A stretch of DNA of 64,000 bases from Cytospora piceicola (Eukaryota; Ascomycota; Sordariomycetes; Diaporthales; Cytosporaceae), in NCBI GenBank assembly GCA_023375675.1, contig JALQBC010000031.1, forward strand, positions 62,001 through 126,000, given 5' to 3'. Under the pieces are notes generated by a model. That model searched no databases. It saw nothing but the letters and a program-made list of their open reading frames with translations, and was not told where the DNA came from. The stretch's first letter is position 1. Each line of letters starts with the position of its first letter. A program made the translations under genes and the position numbers. This document shows, piece by piece, positions 55,269 to 64,000 of the stretch.

Positions 55269-55980
55269 TCAATAATCACTGTTTGCGTTGGTCATTCCCT
55301 GCTGAGCCGGGCAGGTCCCAGGGTTGACACCCCATCCGCCAGCATCAGACGGGCGCTGGGTGGCACCGGCGTTGCAGTTGGCATACCCAACGGCAACATT
55401 CCATCCCCATTGTGTAAACTGCTGGCCTGACCTGACGGAATAAGTGCCGCGTTGGCCAACTTCTGCTGCATAGCAACAGTGTTTATTGATATAGCCGGCA
55501 GCAGAGGCGACGTCTTGGCCATTGACGGTGACTTCGAAGTCATTGTCCTATCCAAAGTAAATCAGAACCCATTAGTATGTCCCTCCTGAAAATTGCCTGT
55601 ACAGAAAGAGTAAAGCAAATAGAACAAAGAAGGGAAAATAAAAACACCCCGGGGGGGGGGGGTTGAGTATTTTCATGACTTACGTTACAGACATAGACAC
55701 CACTCGTATTTTGGCAGGCCACACGGTAACACCCATGTGCACCGATGGAATACTTGTTGTTCTTCTTGTCGCCTCCCAGTGATTTTATAAGGGCATTCGC
55801 GTTACTGCTGTCGGCATTGGCGAATAACCCACAGTAATGCTCACCAACGAAGTCGTTGCTGCGTCGTTGCAGGTCCAGCACAGTGGAATTGTTGCTGGAC
55901 TCCTCAGTCGCCTCAGTAGGAGTGCTGGCCACGATGGCGGCAATGTTGAGAAGAATGGATGTGGTAAAGAAATACTTCAT
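55269..55980 (-). CDS. Small secreted cysteine-rich protein, function unknown
   Basis: Two exons (55980-55684 and 55547-55269) give 191 residues. MKYFFTTSILLNIAAIVAS is a signal peptide. A short pro-like segment follows, with Arg-Arg at about 39-40 (LDLQRRSND). The mature part has eight cysteines: EHYCGLF, GAHGCYRVACQNTSGVYVC, INKHCCYAA, ANCNAG and GTCPAQQ. The join VYVCN|DNDFEV is phase 0. The intron contains a 12-base G run. There is no membrane tail, so it is secreted. It is small, cysteine-rich and of unknown family; an effector or antimicrobial role is possible but unproven. Confidence 0.8.
55651..55662 (+). repeat. Poly-G tract within an intron
   Basis: CCCC followed by twelve G, inside the intron of the minus-strand secreted-protein gene (so C12 in the transcript). 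Confidence 0.9.
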
Positions 55981-57715
55981 CGTTTCAAGGATAGCGAACG
56001 CGTCTTAATAATTTATAAATAGTAATGGAAGTCGTCGTGGCTTTGTTGTACTGAATGTAAGTACAATATTAAAGTAGTCGAGGTATAATATTAGGGAGGT
56101 AGATACTAATGTTTATATGCATGATGGGCTCGCGTACAACTACAGGCGAGGCTCAAAGGTCAAAGCCCTTGAATGTTGAAAGACACGGCTTGACAGCAAA
56201 TAGTCATCATAGGCTCTACATGAACAAACCAATTAGGTCTGCTCGGCTCATTGCCATTTGTCCCAAACGGCACGTCTACAGCCCGTGCCGTCTTCTCTTC
56301 AATACAAACGATAATCGGTCTTTATAAGGCGGTTGGTAGGATAGAGATCAATGAAGGTAAGAAATAGGTGGAAGAAAGACCAGCCGAGCTTCCCATGAGA
56401 CTGATGATTTGACCTAAATTCAACCCCCTTCAATATATACAATCAGTACAATTATATGAGGAGTTGGCAGTTTTGATCAATATAAATCTTTGTTCTTGAA
56501 CCACAGTAAATTATATTTTTCTCGCGTTAACTGGCGCGATCGTTGGGGTTTGAAGCGGACAGAGTGCTCGCTGTACCAGCAGCATGAATCAATGAGTGAT
56601 AATTACATATGTCCGAGTGGCGTGACGCGTGAATATAGTGTCACTTTTCAGAGAAAGCTAACCGACCATCTGCACACATACTGTCGTATCGAGTCATATC
56701 TGTCAGGAATTATCTACGTATACATACCATGGGAAAGTGATACTGGCAAAAGGGGAGTACCTCGTTTCTTGGAAACCAGATCGAGTAGGGAAATAACTCA
56801 TACATATCAATTGACCATACTCTGAAAACTCACAACCGCCGGAACTGGTAGCCAGACACCTGAACGCTCAAATTCACAGTCTGGCACAATGTCCTTTAGA
56901 CCACTTGGGCAGCCATATGCCATACATATGTGCATGAAGAGACATATACGACCTTCCCCCTGACTGCCTCCGAAACGCGACACCCTGCCTAGCCTCTCGT
57001 CCTAGCCCCTGTAGCGGTGATGATACCATTTTAATCGACTCACCAGACCCATATGCCGAAGGCGCTGTGAAGCTCCCAATAACCAATGGATGCCACCTGG
57101 CCAGGTGAGGTAGAAGATAATATATGTCATGACCGCTTGTTACCGTATCCCTACGCACCAACTTCTTCGGACCTGAGATGGATTACTCTCTGTATAGCTC
57201 GCGGATAAATCCGAGTAATAACGAGTAATAATTATCAGTCAATAATAGAAAGTGAAAAAGAAGCACGTGAGGAAGGAAAAGAAAGAGGACGGAGGACAAA
57301 GACAAACGGGGATGGGTAGACCAAATTAGGGGTTAGGGCTGCTGAAAGTGGTGAGGCCGAAATAAGGTGTGGTCCAGGCGTCTTTTATCCGGCGCCATCT
57401 CTAAATCCGGTTAAGGGGCTCCAGTGTCTTGTTCATCTCTTCCGGCCATTTTCTTCAGCAGCCCGGAACATATGCTGCCTTCATGAGCTTGTCGCTGTGC
57501 CTGGGATTCATCTCATGAGGCCGAATGACTAATACCACGGACTACTCATCTCACAAAACCCATCAGAAATCCATATCAGCCATGAACTGAACCTTTTGCA
57601 AGCTACAGATTGGCTTCTGCTGAGCCGGGGAACAATATCACCTCACATCATTACCATGCCTGAACGGAGAACTCGGCCGGAGACATGACATTGCGAAATA
57701 GACCAAACGTGCAAC
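55981..57715. other. Intergenic region without a recognised gene
   Basis: About 1.7 kb between two divergent genes. A 111-codon plus frame at 56490-56825 has no motif and unusual codon use. Nothing else is recognised. Confidence 0.45.
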
Positions 57716-59435
57716 ATGTCGGCTGAAAGGTCACACAGCAACACGCCGCTGGGGGCCGGAAATAATAGCTCTCAGCACCATGCCTTTTTCCCTCGGGCTG
57801 AAGCCTCAGTCCAGGCCGTCCCCAAGATCCCTCGTATCCTCCCTCATGAGCGCGTCTTCCCCATCCAGATTGGCACCGAACTCTTCAAACTCTCGGGTGC
57901 TTCACTATCATCAGATGGTGCGTTCTCGGCCTACTTTACTTGATACTTGAGGAACTCTCACTGACCTAGACCCAGCACCTTCGTACTTCTCCCAATACTT
58001 CCTCTGCCAGATCGCGCGGGCCGAGCAATCAGGCCAGGACATCAACAGCGCCACAAAAACCCTCTACATCGACCGAGACCCAACCACGTTCAAGGACATT
58101 TGCCTCCATCTGCAGGGGTATCACGTGCGGCCGCGCGATGCCACCCACTTCGTGCGCCTCTTCGCCGACGCCCAGTTCTACTCCCTCCCGCGGCTCATCT
58201 CGCAGCTCCACGACGAGTCCATCTTCACGACCGTCGGCCACCGCGAGTTCCAGGTCCCGCGCGAGGTCTTCGCCGAGCCTGGAAATAGCCCCAACTACTT
58301 CAGCCTGGGCTTCGCCTTCTTCCACAACCAGGGCGAGGATGTGTTCCCGGGCTTGGACCGCGAGGAGCTCATCCGTCCCCCGTCCATCGTGCCCCCGGCC
58401 GTGCCCAACCGCTCCGCCGACAACTTTGGCGAGATCCTGCGCCTGCTGAGGGGGTACCCCGTGGACATCCGGTCTGAGGCCCACAGGACGGCCCTGCTGC
58501 AGGACTGTCGCTATTTCCATCTCAAGGGCCTGGAACAGCGCTTGATCCCGCATAGTATCACTTTCAACCAGATCCGGCGCAAGGACGAGATAGTATTGAG
58601 GCTGGAGGATGTCTTGAAGAGTGGCGTCAGCGTACTGCCGGAAAGAGTGGACATCGCGGCCAGCCAGGGGGACCCTCATGCCGGGTGGGTCAACTATGCG
58701 CGGCCCTTTGTCGATAGCCAACCTTCGGAGCTGGTGCTGGAGATCGGTTGGGAGTGTATGCGGTTGCACTTCAACAAGGACGGCGGTGGTGGAGTAGGAG
58801 CAGGAGGAGCAGGAGGAGGAGGAGGAGGAGGAGGAGGAAGAAAAGGGGTCCTCGCCAGGCTCGAGTTCCTCAACGAGGGCAGGACGAGGTTGACGAAGCT
58901 CTTCGAGGTCATCGCGAGCAAGCTCAACCTGCCCCCTACTACACAACCCCTCGGACTACTCATGGCTTCGGGGGGAGCTAGCAGCCAGACCGCCACACCA
59001 GGGAATACTCCACTAAGCGACAATCTAGTGAAGTGTGTCCTAGAAGCGGAGACGGCCATCACGCTTGACGGGCAGAGATATACGGGCCACCTACCGTTCG
59101 ACTCGGGGAATGACGACCACGAGACCAATGGGGACTTCGCAGCACCTTCAAGCGCAGGCCCGACTATGGGATCGCCGACGAGTCTGACGGCGGCCCTGTC
59201 TCTGAATCCGCCACGGAAGCGCAGACGCTTAGCGAACGGGTCTGTTGTGGATGATTATGGTGGTGGCTTACCGAATGGTGGCTTCTGGCTCATCCGCACG
59301 GGACAGTGGAGGTTACGAATACAAGGGGTGAATAATGGCAACGGCGGCCTCGAGTGCGTCCTCATTGCCGTGAAGCTGGATGCCCTGAGCGGCGAACATG
59401 CAAGGAACGAGGCCAGAGGTTTTCTGAGGAGTTGA
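57716..59435 (+). CDS. BTB/POZ domain protein, Whi2-like
   Basis: Two exons (57716-57917, 57976-59435) encode 553 residues. After a disordered N-terminus the BTB-type fold starts at FPIQIGTELFKLSGASLSSD|APSYFSQYF, followed by LYIDRDPTTFKDICLHLQGY, a FVRLFADAQFYSLPRLISQL helix and TTVGHREFQVPREVF. A second related block follows at about 170-260, with ILRLLRGYPVDIRSE and CRYFHLKGLEQRLIPH. This order resembles the fungal Whi2 family (stress and TORC1/Ras growth control). A Gly-rich insert (residues about 340-356) comes from a GGA repeat. KRRRLANG near the C-terminus may be a nuclear signal. The BTB call is firm; the Whi2 orthology is from remembered family pattern. Confidence 0.78.
58785..58846 (+). 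repeat. GGA trinucleotide repeat in coding sequence
   Basis: A purine-only stretch of GGA units (about 58800-58846), preceded by imperfect GGT/GGA units, encodes Gly runs in the BTB protein. The length probably varies between strains. Confidence 0.85.
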
Positions 59436-60016
59436 TGCGGTAGTGCATACCTGGGTTTTAGAGATCATATGCGGAGATAAATGCCTAATGGTTTCGAGAT
59501 ATAGTATGAACTGCGAACCTACTACGTCGTCTGCTCCGGAGTCTACGGCACCGAGCTTGGTACTTGGCAGCGGACGCCTACGAATTTTTTGAAGTGTGGC
59601 CATTTCACAGTTGCTATCTATGAATGTCAAGGGAGTTGATTGAAAATAGAAGCAAGCAGGCCAGTCCTGAATTATACTTGATACTTTACCACCCCCGATT
59701 TCCCTAAGTTTAGACACGAAAAAGTAAAAGAACAGGTACACTAAACCCACACAGCCTTCCTACCCATACCGTTACCGACCCAAGTTCCAACCCCCTATCC
59801 CCGTGACCGTGTCATTCTTATCCAACGCCGTGGAAATGCAGATAGACGGTCAGGGCTATACCAGAAAGAACCGAATAATCAAGCAGGCTCGCTGCTTAGT
59901 AGGCTGACCAATGCGTTAAAAAAATTGCACGCCAGAAAAGAATGAAGAAAAAAAGAGAGAAAAAAAAAGAAAGGGAGCCAAAGCCCAGATCTCAGACCAA
60001 ACCCTCCCCTTCACCG
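59436..60016. other. Convergent 3' intergenic region
   Basis: About 580 bp between the BTB gene stop and the minus-strand coiled-coil gene stop. An A-rich run lies at about 59935-59975. No gene is recognised. Confidence 0.5.
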
Positions 60017-62168
60017 TTATGATCCAACCCTTCCCTTCCGCCCCACCGGCGCACTCATATCCCTCCGGTCTCCCCTTCCTCTCATCAAACCCTTGTGAGG
60101 CGTCACCGTCCCCGAATTGCCGCTCCTAGCGCGCCCTCGTCGCTCACGGATCTTGGCCAAAGCCTCCTCTCTCGTCATCGTTGGCGTAAGGGCAGGGTTA
60201 TTCACATCCCAGGTGGGCATCTCAAGCTCGGGGGCGGTGTGGCTGCGGGTGGGGGTTTTCTGGAGGGCCAAGAGTTTCTTCGCCATCGAAGGCTCCGTAG
60301 GCTCCTCACGCAGAGGCACCGTTGTGGTCATCGTGTAGAAGGATCCTGCGGTATGTGGACGGGAGCTGAAGGACATCTTCAAACAGTCGCTGGTGTCCTG
60401 GCTGAGCTCAATATTAGGGTCTTGACGGCCGAGAGGGATACGGCTGCGATATTGGTGGACCTCTGGCCTGGCATTGGTTGAAGTGGCGGCCAGCTCGGTA
60501 TGTACGGCGGTCAGATCTGGAGTTGTCGGGATGGTCTGAACGGTGGTGCTCATTTGAGGCGCCTGTGGCTGTGGCGCGCTTAATAGCGAGGCGAGGGACG
60601 CCCTATCCTCTCCCAGAAGCGCGAAAGAAGGTGGCTCGACCGAAGGCGTGCGCGAGTATCGCTCGGGCACCTCCTTCAACACCATAGGCGCAGGTGCATC
60701 CTTCATCGGACTATCACCACCCTCGTCTTTCTCCTGCTGCGCTTCGCGCTTCTCCTCCTCCTTTGCCCTTTCGAAAGCCTCAGCCTCCTCCATGCTCACG
60801 GTTCGGAAGGTGCCCAACTCCGGCAGGAAAATCGTCGCTCTTCTCTCCTGCTCCTTGGGTCGTTTCTTGTTCGTCTTCTTTGGTGACTGGGGCACGGCAT
60901 GAGCATTGAATTCGTGCGTTGGTGGGAATGTTGCTTTCTCACTAAGAATCATGCGGTCCGACGGGTCCGCGAGGCCGGCAAGCTCGCGCTTCTGCCGCTT
61001 GGGGCTCAGCATGCCTACCATGCTGGATCGTGGCCGCTTCTTCATGCAGCTGCATGCGCGCAGGCTGCACTCGGCCTCGAGGTATTCGACCTGGTCGGCG
61101 GCGCGGTCGGCGCGCTGTTTCTCCCACTGCCACATGCGGGTAAGCTCATCGATCTCAGCCTCGCTAGCAGCCGAGGACCGTATGTCGATAAGAGACAGAG
61201 ACACGGCGCGAGAACCGTTATTCTTTCTGGGGCTGGCAAACTCGTCATCCTCATCCTCCCCTGTACCAGACGGCAGGGGAAGCCTTCCCTCGGCGGCAAT
61301 TTTCGCAACGTCCTCCTCTGTCTTAGCGAGGCTCTTGAAAGCATCGCGCTCCTGCTCAACGGTCTTGATCTTCTCCAAGGCCTGTTCGAGCTCAGAGCGG
61401 TTCTTGTCGAGCTGCTCCTGGATGCCGACGAGATTGTATCTCGCCTGGAAGGCTTCCTGTTCACGGTTGACGCTGCGCTCCTTCTCGCGCTCAAGGGTGT
61501 CCTGGGCTGATTTAAGGGAAGCGCGGGCAGACTTGAGCTCTTCTTGCAGCTTGACGATGGAGGACTGGGATTTGAATGTTTCTTTCCGGGTACGGCGGAT
61601 CTCCTTTTCCCAAAGAGCCTGAGTGTGGGCGTGTGTCTCTTTCGCGCGGCCGTATTGCTCCTATCGTAAAATGGTGGTCAGCAAGCGTGAATAGATGTCA
61701 CAGCGAAATGATACCTACCATGACGGTCTCCAGCCTCTCGCCAACCCTCCTCTCCCTATCTCTCCCCTCATCGAGTTGCTTTTTCAGGGAGCGCAGCTCA
61801 TCCTTATACTTCCGCACTTCTGCCTCGGCCTCCTCACGGCCCAACATGGCGCGTTTGAGCGCAGCATCTGCTGTCTTGCGCTCGAGGTGCTTGCCCTGGG
61901 AGGCGAGGGTGTTGAACTGGTTGATCTTATCACTGACGGAACTGTCGCGACTGTGGGTGCTGCGGGTAGGCGAAACCAGAGTGTGGATCGAGTGGCGTTT
62001 CTCCGAGCCGGGCTGTTGCTGCTGTTGCTGTGGCGTGTTCAGGCGGTCGGATGATACTGGATCGAAGGGCGCCATGGTATCCCCGGATCCTGTGGAGGCT
62101 CGTTTAGGTGTGGTTGGTACGGATGGTAGCGGCGTCGCTGAGCCGTCACGCGTGGACGGTCGCTCCAT
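60017..62168 (-). CDS. Coiled-coil protein, spindle-pole-body Cut12-like
   Basis: Two exons (62168-61719 and 61660-60017) give 697 residues. The N-terminal 90 residues are disordered with a QQQQQQ run. A long coiled coil spans about 85-280 (KYKDELRSLKKQLDEGRDRE; EQYGRAKETHAHTQALWEKE; VKLQEELKSARASL; REQEAFQARYNLVGIQEQLD). The intron keeps the heptads in register. Conserved-looking islands follow: WQWEKQRADRAADQVEYLE with ACSCMKKRPR, RATIFLPELGTFRTVSMEEA, and a basic C-terminus with RERRGRARSG and RGDRRDMSAP. I recall this order in fungal proteins of the Cut12 spindle-pole-body family. The structural description is sure; the family name is less so. Confidence 0.7.
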
Positions 62169-62841
62169 CGCGTGTCGTATAATAGAGAAGTGTTGTTGTG
62201 GCTCGAGCGGCCCGAGTGGCTCGGATGACGCCGAGGTCGTTTAGGACAGAGAGAAAGAACGACAGAATTAGACAGAGCTAGAAGAGTGTGACTGGCTCAT
62301 ATCAAGCGATCGGAGTTTGACAGCAAAGCAAAACAGTTTCTGAATTGTAGTATTGTACACCTTAACTGCTGTGTATACTGTACGGAGTACGGATAGCAAG
62401 AAAACGGGGGGATGAAGAAAGTGGGTTGTATTTGTGTGTTGCGATGCGATGCGATTGCGATGCGATGACGAGGCAAAGAGAGGATTATTACAAAATGTGG
62501 TGTTGAATGATGGTTGATTGATGGAGCATGCGGAACCCGCAGTCGCAACAGTGAAATGCAATTTGGGAGGCGTGTTGACCTTTGCGCTCTTCGTTGCCGT
62601 GGTGATAACAAAGCCCGGACTGCTCTAGGGTCAGTGCATGGCGGGGCTGTTTTGTAGGGACCTTGTGAGGGCGAGACAGGGTTAGGGTATAGCCGTGTAA
62701 ATGAGATATGTTTCATGTCGATTGGTGGCTTCTCATTGGTGTCAACTTTCGTGTAAGCTACGCATTCGTACAGCTCTATCACCTCTGTCCTTTCATCTAC
62801 GATACTTTTACAACGATCACACCACAAACCACCGGGGCAAA
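62169..62841. promoter_or_regulatory. Divergent promoter region
   Basis: About 670 bp between the start codons of the coiled-coil gene (minus) and the MAPR gene (plus). It contains a GCGAT pentanucleotide repeat at about 62441-62467. No specific site is claimed. Confidence 0.45.
62441..62467 (+). repeat. GCGAT pentanucleotide repeat
   Basis: GCGATGCGATGCGAT, one extra T, then GCGATGCGATG in the divergent intergenic region. Confidence 0.85.
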
Positions 62842-63779
62842 ATGGCAGAGTCAGGTTCGGACTCTGGAGTTCGAAGGCGGATGCCTGTACCCGAGAACGC
62901 GACAGAAGCTCAACACGAAGCAGAAGTCAAGACAGACAAGAAGAAAAAGAAGAAGTCCAAGAAGTCGGCTTCTCGCGACGATGAGACGGAATACGGAAAC
63001 CCCTGGGTAGACGTCCTGCGCATCCTCTCCTTCCTGTTTCTTGTTTCCTGCGGACTGAGCTACCTTGTATCTGGGGGAGAGTCTTTCTTCTGGGCCATGA
63101 AGGTCCCGCCAAAGTATCTGCGCACCGAAACCTGGAGGGGTATTTTCGTACGTCCCTGACAGACACCTTTCTTTCAAGTATCTGCCTACAGATAGATACT
63201 TGACCGCCTCGTTTTGCAGCTGGCGGACTGACTGATTGACTGGCTGACTGGCTGACCACTACTCTGGCGCAACAGAATGGGCCAAAATACTTAACCCCGG
63301 AAGAACTCGCCCAGTTCGACGGCTCCGACGGCTCCAAGCCCATCTACCTCGCTATCAACGGCTCAATCTACGACGTTACCCCAGGTGCTCGCATGTATGG
63401 CCCCGGTGGTGGCTACCACTTCTTCGCCGGTGCAGACGCCAGCCGCGGATATGTCACAGGCTGCTTCGCCGAGGACCGTACACCAGACATGCGCGGCGTC
63501 GAGGAAATGTACATCCCCCTAGACGACCCCGAAGTCGACAGCCATTGGACCAAGGCCGAGCTGAAGACGCTCAGGGAGCAGGAGAAGAGGCTGGCCAAGA
63601 AGAAGGCCTACGATGCGCTGAAGCATTGGGTCGACTTCTTTGGAAACAGCAAGAAGTACAATTTTGTTGGGTACGTGAAGAAGGAGGATGGGTGGCTGGA
63701 GAAGCTGCCTCAGAGGGAGTTATGCGAGACGGCCAGAAAGGGCAGGAAGCCAAGAAAGATCCCAGAGGACAAGATATAA
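62842..63779 (+). CDS. Membrane-anchored cytochrome b5-like (MAPR) protein
   Basis: Two exons (62842-63147, 63276-63779) encode 269 residues. The Lys-rich N-terminus (TDKKKKKKSKKS) precedes one membrane helix at about 57-77 (VLRILSFLFLVSCGLSYLV). The cytochrome-b5-like domain of MAPR type then follows: KYLTPEELAQFDGSDGSKPIYLAINGSIYDVTPG-type strands, MYGPGGGYHFFAGADASRGYV with the conserved Tyr ligand position, and GCFAEDRTPDMRGVE. A charged helical C-terminus has EKRLAKKKAYDALKHWVDFF. MAPR proteins bind haem via Tyr and act with ER P450s or in sterol metabolism; here an ER membrane protein is likely. The intron contains short TGGCTGACT repeats. Confidence 0.88.
63226..63258 (+). repeat. GACTGGCT-type short tandem repeat in an intron
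   Basis: GACTGACTGATTGACTGGCTGACTGGCTGACC within the MAPR-gene intron. Each CTGAC could serve as a branch site. Confidence 0.75.
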
Positions 63780-64000
63780 AGCCATTTTGTACGTGGCTGA
63801 TCAAACGGTGTCGGGCGACAAAAGATGGATTGTACATATATAGGATAAGGTGAATGCACATGTCCATGACCGCACGGGTTGCGTTCAGACACATGTACCC
63901 AGTGCCCTCTCTATCTCCCTGGCTGCTCGAACTGTAGGGCCGGACAAGAATGAAGGTATCGAGATCACTGCCCGACAGCGCATTGCTTGAAGTTGGTTCC
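63780..64000. other. 3' flank at right window edge
   Basis: This is the 3' UTR and downstream DNA of the MAPR gene. No other feature is seen. Confidence 0.5.

Noticed and set aside
56490..56825. 111-codon plus-strand frame
   Set aside because: AT-rich flanks, irregular codon use, no recognised domain.
58029..58946. 305-codon minus-strand frame antisense to the BTB gene
   Set aside because: GC-rich shadow frame with Ser/Arg runs from the GGA repeat; no domain.

Overview
The window is nuclear DNA from a filamentous ascomycete (Pezizomycotina, most likely Sordariomycetes). The evidence is short GT-AG introns of about 50-100 bp with CTAAC/CTGAC-type branch sites, eukaryotic housekeeping genes (40S ribosomal proteins S5 and S25, ADP/ATP carrier, GPI-anchor GlcNAc-transferase, DEAD-box helicase Dbp6), many secreted enzymes, and intergenic DNA with homopolymer and microsatellite tracts and TACCTAGGTA palindromes. 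The species cannot be named from the sequence. I rebuilt exon structures by hand from splice signals, reading phase and family motifs; all joins quoted keep the frame.

Left part (1-9 kb): an FSH1-type serine hydrolase, a UDP-glycosyltransferase, a BAHD/trichothecene-acetyltransferase-like acyltransferase and, after an AT-rich gap, a secreted GH29 alpha-L-fucosidase. The first three look like tailoring enzymes of a small glycoside or secondary-metabolite cluster whose core enzyme, if there is one, lies left of the window. At 11-31 kb: a metallophosphoesterase, a Werner-like 3'-5' exonuclease with HRDC, a malate/C4-dicarboxylate transporter, a NAP/SET histone chaperone, an Mpv17/PMP22 protein, a secreted prokaryotic/fungal-type phospholipase A2 with a long cysteine-containing pro-region, a GH2 glycosidase and a small alkyltransferase-like (ATL) DNA repair protein.

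At 31-49 kb: a Ser/Thr/Pro-rich secreted protein of unknown function, a histidine phosphatase, a decayed 3'-5' exonuclease-domain pseudogene in a TE/relic-like region, Dbp6, Spt14/PIG-A, a small Cys-rich serine-rich cell-surface-like protein and an SDR oxidoreductase. At 48-64 kb: a divergent RPS5/RPS25 pair sharing a roughly 390 bp promoter, the ADP/ATP carrier, a small secreted 8-cysteine protein, a Whi2-like BTB protein, a coiled-coil Cut12-like protein and a membrane-anchored cytochrome-b5-like (MAPR) protein.

No CRISPR array, rRNA, convincing tRNA or intact transposon was seen. The most interesting items are the hydrolase-glycosyltransferase-acyltransferase trio, the PLA2 with an unusual pro-domain, the two unassigned secreted proteins, the exonuclease pseudogene, a four-tract G-quadruplex motif and the dispersed TACCTAGGTA palindromes.
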